Source: Rhineura floridana (Eukaryota > Chordata > Lepidosauria > Squamata > Rhineuridae). Taken from it: a stretch of DNA of 64,000 nt. Location: contig NC_084489.1 in the NCBI RefSeq assembly GCF_030035675.1, forward strand, positions 12,785,001 through 12,849,000, written 5' to 3'. The position numbers and the translations under genes are program-made. The notes beneath the pieces are model-generated. The model saw only the letters and a program-made list of their open reading frames with translations, did no database searches and had not been told where the DNA came from. This document shows, piece after piece, positions 12,360 to 23,200 of this stretch; the stretch's first letter is position 1, and every line of letters begins with the position of its first letter.

Positions 12360-12756
12360 CCAGCTTGCCTGTTGGAGGAGGCTTTCTTCATGTTCCCGTG
12401 TTGGGAAATCCGCTGTGCGGTGATGATGCGGGAGAGGGCCTTCTCTGTACTGGTGCTATTTGTGAAATGCCCTCCTGGTATAACTGTGATTTGTGCCAAC
12501 ATTGTTAGCATTTTGGTGCCTGGTCAAGCCTCATTTATTTGCCCAGACAGGTTAAAATTTTAAAGCTGGCAATTTTTAACCCATTATGTTCCAGGTGTTA
12601 TTGTTAGCTGCCTTTATCTGTTCTGAAGAAAGGTTTTCTTTTTATAATTTATTTATGTATGGTTTCTTAATTTTATTTTCTGTACCCTGCCCTGGTATCT
12701 GTACAGATGAATGATGGGCTATGAATATTTTTAATCAATAAATAATACCATCTCCA
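12360..12756 (+). mobile_element. CR1/L2-group LINE 3' end, old fragment
   Basis: A degraded LINE 3' end. The translated trace RERAFSVLVLFVK matches the 'RAFSVVAP' block near the C terminus of the reverse transcriptase ORF seen in the better copies at 22.1 kb and 52.2 kb. It is followed by a 3' UTR reading 'ccctgccctgg...gggctatgaat' and a tail of aataaataat. Old by its divergence. Confidence 0.6.
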
Positions 12757-13499
12757 AATGCCCTCTGGTTATTTGCAAAAGGCGTTCCAAGCTTTTTGCT
12801 CTCTAGGCACTTTCTGCAGTGCATCAGCTGTCTGCTAATGACACACCATGGGCAGTGAGAGTTCGGTGAAAGGCTGAGGATGGTTTTCCCTCAAGGCAGG
12901 GGATTGGATTACATGGCATTTTGGTTCATTCTGACTTCGATGTTTATAATGTTCAGCTCCTGGCAAATGTCCATGTATGATGACAATATATTTGTATTAG
13001 CATCTAGCCATCACACATAAAATTAAGCAGATAAACAAGCATCAATTAATTTTTCTAACACAATTAGAAATATAAATATAGTAGAACTAAAATCTATAAT
13101 GTAGCACAATAAAAGGCAATCGGGATAAATTACAAAGTTGTATAGCAAATAATATGCACCCATTTAAGGTTTGTAACAACAATTATAGGAACATTTTTGG
13201 TTTTTTTTTGTAAACCTGGAAAAGCACAACCTCCAGCCAAGTGCAGAACTTTACTGTGTTTTGCTCAGAAATGCATATGGAGGTGCAAAAAGGGATTTCA
13301 GTCCAGCCAGGAAGAAAATAATTATTCTTCCAGATAGAAACACATTTTCAAGTCACTTCCAGATAGCGATGTAAAATTTCTGGAAATTTTGGGAAAATGG
13401 AAAAATACGCAATACTTTTTTTTTTTTATCAACCTTTACAAATAGAAAGTCACTTTGTTACTTTAGGAACATACAAGTATTTTGTATTGGGGGCTCTGC
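12757..13499. other. AT-rich spacer, nothing recognised
   Basis: AT-rich sequence with short A and T runs. I see no gene, no complete repeat and no RNA structure here. Confidence 0.5.
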
Positions 13500-14180
13500 A
13501 GCTGACCCTATGCTTGCTTCGCTTGCCAACTCCCTACCCTCAAACACCCCAAGCACCCCCAAACACACCCCAGGTACCGCCACACACCCCCTCCAGGCAG
13601 CCCCAAACACCCCCACACCCCCAGGCATCCTCAAACACACATACACAGAAATTCCAAAACATACACTCTCCCAAATGCACCCTTGCAGGCATGTGCAAAC
13701 ACCCCCAAACACCCCACTCCCCTCGCCACACCATCACAATTCCCCCCAGTGCCTCCAGGCACTGGCAAGTGCTGGTCACCATGGGCCTGCTTATGCTCCT
13801 CGCCTGTTCCTGTGCAGTGTTGCTGTCCTGGTCACTTGCCCAGCTGCTGCCCCAGGCCGCCGCTTCCCCCTTGGCAAACGGTGCCACTGTGCACAGCGGA
13901 CCTAGGCCACCTCCCCACCTAGGGTATTTACCTGTGTCCTGCCTAAGCTGCTGCTGCTGCCACTGCCACTACTTACCCCTGTGGCTGCTCACCTTACTCC
14001 CTGGCTGCCTGCCTGCTCACCCACCCCACAACTGCCCATTCACTCCATTCCCTCTACACCCACCTGACAACCCCACTTGCTCAGTCGCCCGCCTCCCACC
14101 AGCCATCCTTGCTTCCCTCACACCTTCACCTCGCTTACCACCCTGCCGCTATCCCCAGCCCCCACTTGACACGACATAGG
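13500..14180. repeat. C-rich low-complexity tract with CAAACACCCC repeats
   Basis: Strand-asymmetric C-rich sequence. Between about 13535 and 13740 a degenerate decamer, CAAACACCCC, recurs many times, and the rest is CCT/CAC-rich. It is open in several frames on both strands simply because of its composition. The predicted Pro- and Cys-rich peptides lack any domain, so this is read as a decayed minisatellite, not a gene. Confidence 0.7.
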
Positions 14181-15974
14181 AAAATATTATATAGCTAGAT
14201 AGACAAATATCTTGGTTTGCCCATAAAATTATGAACACCTTGACTTACAACATTTTAGTCTTCATGTTAAAAGAAAGCATTTCATAATCCAAAATGTTTC
14301 AGTTTTTCCAATTTTCAGTTGCTTATAGGGCTGAATGTTCGTCATCACTTAATGTGGCTTGTCCACCCCTTTAACCACCCTGTTTTACTCGCAATCAGGA
14401 TGTCAGTGCTATTTCTTCCACTTTTTTAAAGCACGTTATAGATGAAGTGAGTGTTTCAATTAGCATGAGTAATTATGCACACAAAATTAAGTCACAGGTA
14501 TTATTCCAGATCAATTAATGGAGAATGCAAGGCTGCAATTTTGTGTATGAACTTTGGCTATATGTTCTGAGGCAGGGATGTAAATTACCCCCAAGATCAT
14601 GTCCTTAAAGTTTCCTGATTTACAGCAGAGCATACAGTACAAAAAGCTCTCAATATGTGAATATTTGCAGCAGTGAGATTAAAAAAAAGAGTAGGCTTAT
14701 GTCAGTGAAATGCATGTGCAAAGAAATCCTTTATCACAAAACCCAGAGACTGTTAAATCTAGAGTTAGATGCTTAGCTAGCATAAATCAGTGTTTTATCT
14801 ATTGATTTTTGCAGAGCTATGGGGAGACTAGACCAGCTAAGGATTGACTCTTGTTTCAAGAAGCAGTCTCAAAAGGCAGCGAGTGCCACTTCATGCTCTA
14901 AATAACAAATGGCAAGACAGTTCTCATTTCAAAGACGCTGTACTTTATTTGTAGCATTCTTAGCTGGAGGGCAGAGGTAGCTGGATAAAGCTTCCAGAAT
15001 GTGGGCGGACGTGACTGAGACTGTAACAGCACACAACAAGCAAAAGCAAATGGAATGCAATTCCTGTGGCTCTGAAGTTAGTAAATTAGTGCATTCAAAA
15101 TTACATTGTTTTAAAAGTATAAGTTATTATTTTGTATCCTGAACAGTTTATTGACTAGGGCATGAATAGATAGAAGGTAAACTGTGGTTCACCTTCATCA
15201 GCAGATCAGCATAGTTCACCAGTTTCTGATTTCTGTTTAAATTCTTACAAAAAACAACAAGGAAGACCTTGGTTTGATCTAGAAAGGCGCTTCTAATATT
15301 CTTCAGCAACAGTACATACTCAAGAACACATAATACAGATTAGTGATGTTGCAACTGCTATGACTGTGCATTCCTGTTTTTGTAAACAGATTGGTAGGCA
15401 ATTTTTAAAAAATATTTTCAAAAGTAGACCATGCAAGGGTCAGTCACCCCTAACTTAGGCCAGGATGGATAAGGAGGAGGGCACCGGCTACAGTAGAAGG
15501 GATCTGAAATGGGGAAAGATAAAGACAGGAACAGGTTAGTCACAAAGACTCAGATGCATAGGGACAGCAAGTTGGAGACTCCAGCATGCAATCGGAGTAA
15601 CAGCTAGGAATAGTATACAAACTAGATAAATGGATAAATGCAAAACACAAAGGCAAAGAGATCTGGTTGTCACCCACAGCATTTGGATGAGAGTAACTGA
15701 TGAGGCGCACGTTAGAACAGGATGTCAAGTAAAGGGCAAGAGGGAAAGAACAATGTGGATAGAGCTGGATGGGAGGTCCTGATTGACTCTAAAGGAGGGG
15801 TGCACACTTGAAGAAGGCAGACCAGAATCATCTCACATACCACAGGGTATCCAGGCAGAGCCTGCTGTTATCTTCCAGTAGTCTCAATGGCAGGTGAAAT
15901 TCACAGTAGGGCACAGGTGGGGTAAGAACACAAGAACACAAGAAGAGTGTATAAGATCCCACAAAAGAGCTTTC
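14181..15974. other. Intergenic sequence upstream of DPY19L1, nothing recognised
   Basis: Mixed AT-rich sequence. No open frame with coding character, no recognisable transposon domain and no RNA gene were seen. It could hold distal regulatory sequence, but nothing in the raw sequence shows this. Confidence 0.5.
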
Positions 15975-16386
15975 TCTTTTAATTAGCAGTAGGAGAGAGC
16001 TTTAAGCATTTGTTTTAGTTAGTACATCTCCCATTGCAGTGTCATGGAAACATAGGAAGCTACCTCATACTGAAGAAAAGCTCCAGGGTTTATTTCCCAG
16101 CCCAACCTGGATATGCCTGGGATTGAATCTGGGGCCTTCTACATGCAAAGCAGATGCTCAGTGAAAGAGTACATGTGTTGCAGGCCAAAGGCGACAGGTG
16201 CAATCTCTGACATCTCCGGCGAGGGCTGGGGAATGTATGGAGAGCCACTCCCAGTCAGGGTATCCAGTACTGACCCAGATGGACCAATGCTTTTATTCAG
16301 TATAAGGCAGCTTTGTTTCCATGACGCTGCAATGGGAGGTGAACTAAAACAAACACAAGCTCTCTCCCTATTACTTATTTAAAAAG
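15975..16386. repeat. Inverted repeat (about 95-bp arms) built on SINE ends
   Basis: The left arm (about 15975-16072) and right arm (about 16297-16386) are imperfect reverse complements. Shared blocks include ggagagagc, tttgttttagtt, ctcccattgcag and gtcatggaaaca. Their inner ends both carry a SINE end (cataggaagct.cct.atactga). The 220-base spacer holds two SINE-body pieces in opposite orientation: 16080-16165 looks like the reverse of a tRNA-derived head (tgggattgaatctggg as the B-box side), and 16200-16296 is a diverged forward piece. The whole can fold into a long hairpin and sits about 50 bases before the CpG-rich promoter. Confidence 0.7.
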
Positions 16387-16399
16387 AACGGGCATTGCA

Positions 16400-17260
16400 C
16401 TAAGGGCCCTTTCTGTGTCACGTGTATCCAGCCAAGATCGGGTAGCGAGGTTTCCAAGCCAAGGGAGCAGGCTCTGAGCTCCGCCACCTGTCAGTTTAGA
16501 CATTAAACTGGGATGTCAATATGAGAAGGCCCTTGGGACGCGGTGACAGCGAAGAAAGGTCAAAGGCCGGGGGAGGGGCTTCACCAAGGCGGCGTCTGGG
16601 CACGCGCTCTGGCTGACAGTTGCCGGGCGCGCGAGGTTCGTTCTCTCGGCCGTTAGCTCCTCGTGTCCGCAGCAGCCGGTCGCGCGCTGGCGCGGGGGAG
16701 AGAGCCCAAGAGCGGCGAAGCAAGTATCCAGCCCAAGCGCAGCCTCGCAGGGCTGCTCCGGCGCGGCTTCTCCTCGCCTTCCTCTCTCCGGCCTGGCCAG
16801 CCCCTGCTTCGGGGCGCTGAGCAGAATGGGCCGGCCGAGGAGAGGCGTGGGCAAGGAGACACCGCCCCCCAATCCCGTCGCCGGCGGCAGCAGCAGCCGT
16901 GGAGGTGCCGCTCCTCCTCCATCCCCTCCTCCGCCACCCCAGGCAGAGAAGCGGCAGGGCCTGACCGGAGGCGGGGAGCCCGAGAGAAGCCCCAGCCGTG
17001 CGGCAGCCCTCGACAACGTCCGCGGGCTGCAGCAATCGCTGGGGAGGCAGCTTCCCGGCGGGGCCTCGTGCGCGATGAAGACGGGAGGAGCTGCTAAGAA
17101 AGGAGCTAAGAATGAGAGCCAAAGGCAGGAGAAGTGGGACCGCTTCACCCACGAGCTCCGCGAGTGGCGAGACTGGCTGCGAGGTGAGAGACCGGAAGGG
17201 AAACGAGGGGGATCCAGGGCAGGAGGCGAGAGTGGATGGGTGGAAGAGGCATGAACCTCG
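16400..17260 (+). promoter_or_regulatory. CpG-island promoter region of DPY19L1
   Basis: From about 16440 the sequence turns abruptly GC-rich and CpG-dense and stays so through exon 1, in contrast to the AT-rich surroundings. A cacgtg E-box occurs in gtcacgtgta near 16420. No TATA box is evident, as is usual for CpG-island housekeeping promoters. The transcription start is not determinable here. There is no ATG between about 16530 and the chosen start at 16826, so the 5' UTR would have no upstream start codon if transcription begins in that stretch. Confidence 0.75.
16826..17183 (+). CDS. DPY19L1: DPY19L1 exon 1 (codons 1-119, phase 1 donor)
   Basis: The ATG at 16826 has a strong Kozak context (A at -3, G at +4) and is the first ATG in the CpG-rich region. 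The encoded N terminus is Gly/Pro/Ser/Arg-rich and probably cytosolic and disordered, ending in a basic stretch, [19 protein letters not shown], that would precede the first membrane segment. The donor is GAG|GTGAGA. This region varies greatly across the family, so the start is less certain than the downstream exons; an internal ATG at 17074 is an alternative. Confidence 0.8.
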
Positions 17261-20200
17261 GGCTGACATTTACTTCACGCAGTCCGATCCTTTGCATGCT
17301 TACTCGGAAGTAAGTCCAGCCGAGTTCAGCGGCACTTCTTCCCAAGTGAGTGTGCATATAGAACTGCAGCCAAATGGGGCTTGCTTCCGAGGCAACGTGC
17401 CCTTTGGGTTGAATGGGAGTTACTGAGTGCTTCTTTCTTGGGGTGCTACACAAAAGATCATTCTCAATATTTAGGTTACCCCTTCTGAAATTAAGACGCT
17501 TCAGTTACCCTTTTGGCGAAATAAGCGTGGTTCTCGCCCCCCTCCCGTCGCGGCAAAGCCCCCTTTTCCACTTACGCATAGAGTGTCGGTTCTGAGCGGC
17601 ATTCGTGATTTCTAACATAGAAGGTATGGTGGGAATGTTGTAAAGATTCCCTAAGGCCTAAAGTGGAAAGGAAGTAGATCTTGATGGGACCAAAATTCTT
17701 GAGTGAGAAGACAGAGGATATCTCCCTGAATTCAGCGAGGGTGTTGTCCTCAAAATCACTCTCGCGCAGGGACAATAAATTGTTCCTCAAAATCAGACAT
17801 GCAATAAACTTATAGCGAGGAACTGTTAAGACACTTTCATGTCTTTGTTTTGCTTTTCTCAAATATTGTTGGAAGGATGGCTTGCTGTTATGTGCCTTCA
17901 AGTCAGTTACGACTTATGGCGACCCTAGGAATCAGCAACCTCCACCACCCTGTTCAGATCTTGTAAGTTCAGGTCTATGGCAGCCTAGTGAAAATCCTTG
18001 TCATCAATTTTAGTGGTGCTGGGTTTACATTTATAGAGCTTAAGCAAGTTTTTTTGCCATAGAAAAAATGGAAGTGGACTGCCTTCAAGTCAGTCCTGTC
18101 TTATGGCTACCCCATGAATAGGGTTTTCATGGTAAGTGGTATTCAGAGGGGCTTTACCGTTGCCTCCCTCTGAGGCTAGTCCTCCCCAGCTGGCTAGGGC
18201 CTGCTCAGCTTGCCACAGCTGCACAAGCCAGCCCCTTCCTTGCCTGCAACTGCCAGCTGTGGGGCAACTGGGCTCCTTGGGACTATGCAGCTTGCCCACA
18301 GCTGCGCAGGCGGCAGGGCACGTAACCCCTGAGCCACTCACTGTGGGGGGTGATCTTTAGCTGGTCCTTGACACCCAGGAGACACAAGCGGGGATTTGAA
18401 TTCACAGACTCTGGACTCCCAGACTTGTTATTTAACCATATTCCTTTGAGTTTAGCGTTGTTGCCCCTGTGATACGACCACCTTTTTCTTTGTATGTTTT
18501 GTTCTCTCTAACTCCTCAATTTTGATGTAAGCAAAATTTGAAAATGTCTATCTGATTACCTTAATAGTGCCGATGGGCTTTTTATTTCCTGAGATAACAT
18601 AATATCTTTTGTTGGACTACTATTGATTTAGAACTGTGTGCATAAGACTGCAAGCACCCTGTGCATGCTTTCTATGGAGTATACCCCACTACCCTCACTG
18701 GGACTTGCTTAGGAGTAAATATGCATAGGGTTGGTCTTCACATACCATTAGCTAGAGAACTTTCAAAGTTCTTAATTTTAACTAATTATATGCATTCATT
18801 TGTATCAGAAAATTAGTTCTGCATTTAGTCCAAATGTTAATAAACATGCTGAAATTAAAGAAAGTGATGTAATTCTTGTTAATAGAATTTGGACTATCTA
18901 TTCATGCCATTACTTAGTATTGTTACTTATTGTTTTGAAAGCCCAGACTCTGTGTGTGGAAGAAAAATGCATAAACACACATAAAGCAGCATTGTAAAAC
19001 TGGTCATCTTTTTTGCCCAGAGCAAATTTTTGAGCCCATTTTATAAACTTCTGTAAGTTGAAATGTGACTTTTAAAGAAAGAACTCTGAGCAATTCAAAA
19101 GTATAATTAAATTCCATTTTCTTTTTAACACAGCTTCTATGAAAGAAACAGGAGTCTTCATCGCAAGAGCAGATAGCAAGATATGGCTTACACTTATAAT
19201 GGGTAGGAAGAAGTATATGGTTAAGATTTTAGTCCGCTACCAGTGCAGTCCTACACTTCTACTCAGAAGTAAGGATGGGGGAGAATATTTGCTAAAATGG
19301 ATTTATTACTGGATTTTGACATAATCCAACAATCCACATTGTTTTGGATAAGCATTTATTTTTTGTGGTTGGTCGCAGCTGTCATTGGCATGTTGGTTTT
19401 TTTTAAAAAAAGTATGCTCCGAAGTTTACATTATTGTCTTCATCATCAGCTTTCCTCTAGCTTTCCTATTAACCCAGTGGAACAAGTGCTTACAGCATAG
19501 GTATTTTCATTAGCATTTTTGTTAGCTATCACGTTGTTTTTTTGGTTGGAAACCCCCCCCACAAACCAGCCATTGTGCAAATAATCAAAACAAAAACAAG
19601 GCAGATCAGTACTGAAAGCCAGACTGTCGGAATGCAAACAGATAGAAACTATCTACTGAACTCCATCCCTACTCAGAAGTAACTCTTATTGAATGTAATT
19701 GGACTTACTTCTAGGTAACTATGGGTAGGTTTGCAGCTAAGTCTCAGATGTTGATATGCTTTTGATTCTGACAAACATAATGGGTTGTATCCAATTGTAT
19801 CCTTCTGGTGATGGAAGACCCTTTGATCCTGAGAAATCTGTGAGCTGAGAGTGGGGGAGGTGATTTTCTTCTGCTGTCCCACATGCCACCTAACATACTG
19901 TTCGAACTGGTCCCCCAACCCTCTGGAGCAGATTTTGGGGGAATGCAAGAGGCTGCGTAAGGAAGGGGGAGTAACTGAAAATGGCATCCCCTTTCTGCTA
20001 ATAGAAGCCTCTGCAAGACCGAAGAGTCTTATGTCAGTGGAGTGACACAACTGGATGCAAGCCAATGTGAACAGACTCCTTTTGGTTTATGAAGTATGAA
20101 TTGTTAGGAGAAGGTGTAAAATAATATTGTCACTGTTTGAGTTTTGTAGATCATTAACTACATATTGTTAATTATTTTAGTTGGAGGGGATCTAGTATAT

Positions 20201-23200
20201 GACAATTGTTAAAACATCTGGGCCCTTACAAATAATGGTATTCAGCTTTCATTTTGGAAGTGATATAAAAAATTCTACAATCTAGCTGATCAATTTTTTT
20301 TAAATTTTAAGATGTATTTGTATTTGCAATGTTTAGGAAGAAAATTAATGTATTTAAAGAGGTTGCATTACTAGTGTTAACCTCGCATTTTTAGGTATCT
20401 GGTGACAAAATATCTGATATTTTCATCCTTCTGATGTCAAGAGCATATTATTATTATTATTATTTATTACATTTGTATACCACCCCATCGCCGAAGCTCT
20501 CTGGGTGGTTTACAACAATTAAAAATATTAAAAACAAAAATACAAATATATTCAGATATAATTGTAAAGTAAGATTCATGTGCACAATTCCCCATAAGCT
20601 TCATGCACTGGTCAATCCATCCAGTTGTTTCCTGACTTGTTCATACTATGTAGCAGAGGTTATATTGATAATGTAGGTTTGCGTGTCTTTTAAAAAAAGA
20701 TACCTGCATTTGTGAAGGATCATAATTGTTAGCTTTCTGTGCCTCTAGGGCAGCCTTTCCCAACCAGTGTGCCTCCAGATGTTGTTGGACCACAATTCCC
20801 ATCTTTCCTGACCATTGGCAATGCTGGCTGAGGCTGATGGGAGTTGTGGTCCAACAACATCTGGAGGCACACTAGGGTAATGGCCAAATGCCAAACTCAG
20901 CTGTAAGAAATTGCCCTTTGGACACTCACTAAGGATAGTATCATCATACTACTTTTTGAGGAGTCATTATATGAATATGTTGACGTTGGCGTCTCTGTTG
21001 ATTTTTGTCATACTCTCATTTGTGCAGTTACATATCTAAAATGAATTTTAAAATACCAGTCTGGGGTTTTGGGGCTAACCTTGAGAACTGGGCATGGTTG
21101 ATTTTAAAAAGTGAAGATTGAAGTGATATATCTTGTTTTTTGTGATTTGTTCTTAAACAGCTACAGTTGCAGGGATTCTTCACTGGTAAGTGTATCTCTA
21201 TTATAAGGCCTCAGCAGGCATCAAGGTGCACCTACAATTGTGATCTTGTTTATTATTTATGCCTTAGACAATCATGCCTCTATTTCAGTTTCTCTCTCTT
21301 CTTTCATGTGGACAAATGTTCAGAGTTTCAGTCTCTCAACCTCTCTTACCCAACATGTTTTTACGTGCACCTCTTCTTGCACACAACTTTTACACCCTGT
21401 ATTTTTCTCTATTGTATTTTTGCATTTCCCAAGCCCAAGGAGCTGTACTGTTACCTGAAAAGTGTTGTCACTGCCAGGTCAATATACTAATTATGTGGGC
21501 TCCATTGTTGCATTAAGAGTAGAAGGGAAAATCATGTAGAGGTTTCTAGTTAGTCAAGAACTGCTGCTGCATCAGTTAAGAACATAAGAAGTGCCCTGCT
21601 GGATCAGGGCAAAGGCCTGTCTGGTCCAGTACTCTGTTTTTGTAGTGACCAACTGGATGCCCATGGGAAGCCCACAAGCAGTTGTATGGGCCACGAAACT
21701 CTTGTGGATCTCATGTCTTTTCTTCTCATTTGATGGTTTGCCCAACACATTCAGTAGCAATGAGGTAAGAAAATTGTTATAATTTATTTATATTAATTAG
21801 TCACAATTTTATTTATTTATTTATTTTATTTATTTAATTACATTTCTAAACCGCCCTATAGCAATAAGCTCTCAGGGCGGTGTACAACAAGATAAAACCA
21901 CAATTAAAATACAAGCAAGTGTAGATTATAAAACATATTAAGAACAAAATTAAAATACAACTAAAAATAAAAAATACAATAAAATTAAATTTAAAATTAA
22001 CATTAAATTAAGGTTAAAACGCCTGGGCAAAGAGGTAGGTTTTTACCTGGCGCCGAAAGGATAACAAAGAAGGCGCCAGGCGTATCTCATCTGGGAGGGC
22101 ATTCCATAATTCGGGGGCCACCACTGAAAAGGCCCTAGATCTAGTTGCTGATCTCCGGGCCTCCTTATGAGTTGGGACCCGGAGAAGGGCCTTAGCTGTC
22201 GAGTGCAGTGAACGGGTAGGTACATAGCGGGAGAGGCGTTCCATCAGATATTGCAGTCCGATGCCGTTAAGGGCTTTATAGGTAAGAACCAACACTTTGA
22301 ATCTGGCCCGGAAACATATTGGTAGCCAGTGCAGTTGGGCCAGAATAGGTGTTATATGGTCAAATTTCTTCGTCCTAGTAAGAACTCTGGCCGCAGCATT
22401 CTGCACTAGCTGAAGTTTCCGAATCGTCTTCAAAGGTAACCCTACGTAGAGTGCATTACAGTAATCCAATCTAGAGGTTACCAGAGCGTGAATAACTGAG
22501 GCGAGGTTCTCCCTGTCCAGATAGGGTCGTATTTGGGCTACCAGCCGAAGCTGGTAGAACGCATTCCGTGCCACCGAGGCTACCTGAGCCTCAAGTGACA
22601 GAAGCGGATCTAATAAGACCCCCAAACTACGGACCTGCTCCTTTAGGGGGAGTGTAACCCCATCCAGGGCAGGTCTGACATCAACCATCTGGGTAGAGTG
22701 CCCCCCCACCAACAGCATCTCAGTCTTGTCAGGATTGAGTTTCAGTTTATTGGCTCTCATCCAGTCCATTATCGCGGCCAGGCAACGGTTCAGTACATCG
22801 ACAGCCTCACCTGAGGAAGATGAAAAGGAGAAGTAGCATATCATCAGCATATTGCTGAAAACGCACTCCAAAACTCCTGATGACCTCACCCAGCGGCTTC
22901 ATATAGATATTAAAGAGCATGGGGGACAGAACTGAACCCTGCGGGACCCCATATTGGAGTACCCAGGGACTCGAGTAGTGCTCCCCAAGCATAACCTTCT
23001 GGAGACGATTCCCAAGATAGGAACGCAGCCACCGCCAAGCAGTGCCTCCAATTCCTAAATCCGTGAGTCGCCCCAGAAGGATACCATGGTCGATGGTATC
23101 AAAAGCCGCCGAGAGATCAAGGAGAACCAACAGAGTTACACTCCCTCTGTCTTTCTCCCGACAGAGGTCATCATACAGGGCGACCAAGGCCGTTTCTGTA

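Larger units (their letters stand above)
17184..21160 (+). other. DPY19L1 intron 1
   Basis: About 4.0 kb. It holds two SINE-like fragments (17880-18430), four copies or halves of the palindromic TACTCAGAAGTAA family (17279-17371, 18626-18750, 19228-19275, 19662-19741), a LINE tail (20445-20560) and a perfect-arm foldback repeat (20751-20880). The stretches 17380-17875 and 19745-20440 show nothing recognisable. Confidence 0.85.

Noticed and set aside
13397-14179. 260-codon + strand open frame rich in Pro, Cys and Leu
   Set aside because: It lies in a C-rich low-complexity tract that is open in several frames on both strands, and has no domain, no splice context and no plausible start context.
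16663-17097. Alternative + frame across exon 1
   Set aside because: It does not start at an ATG and its frame does not reach the donor at 17183 in a phase that fits exon 2.
16496-17269. 257-codon antisense open frame over the CpG island
   Set aside because: GC-rich sequence is stop-poor in all frames. The sense frame joins in phase to well-conserved DPY19 exons, and the antisense product has no recognisable feature.
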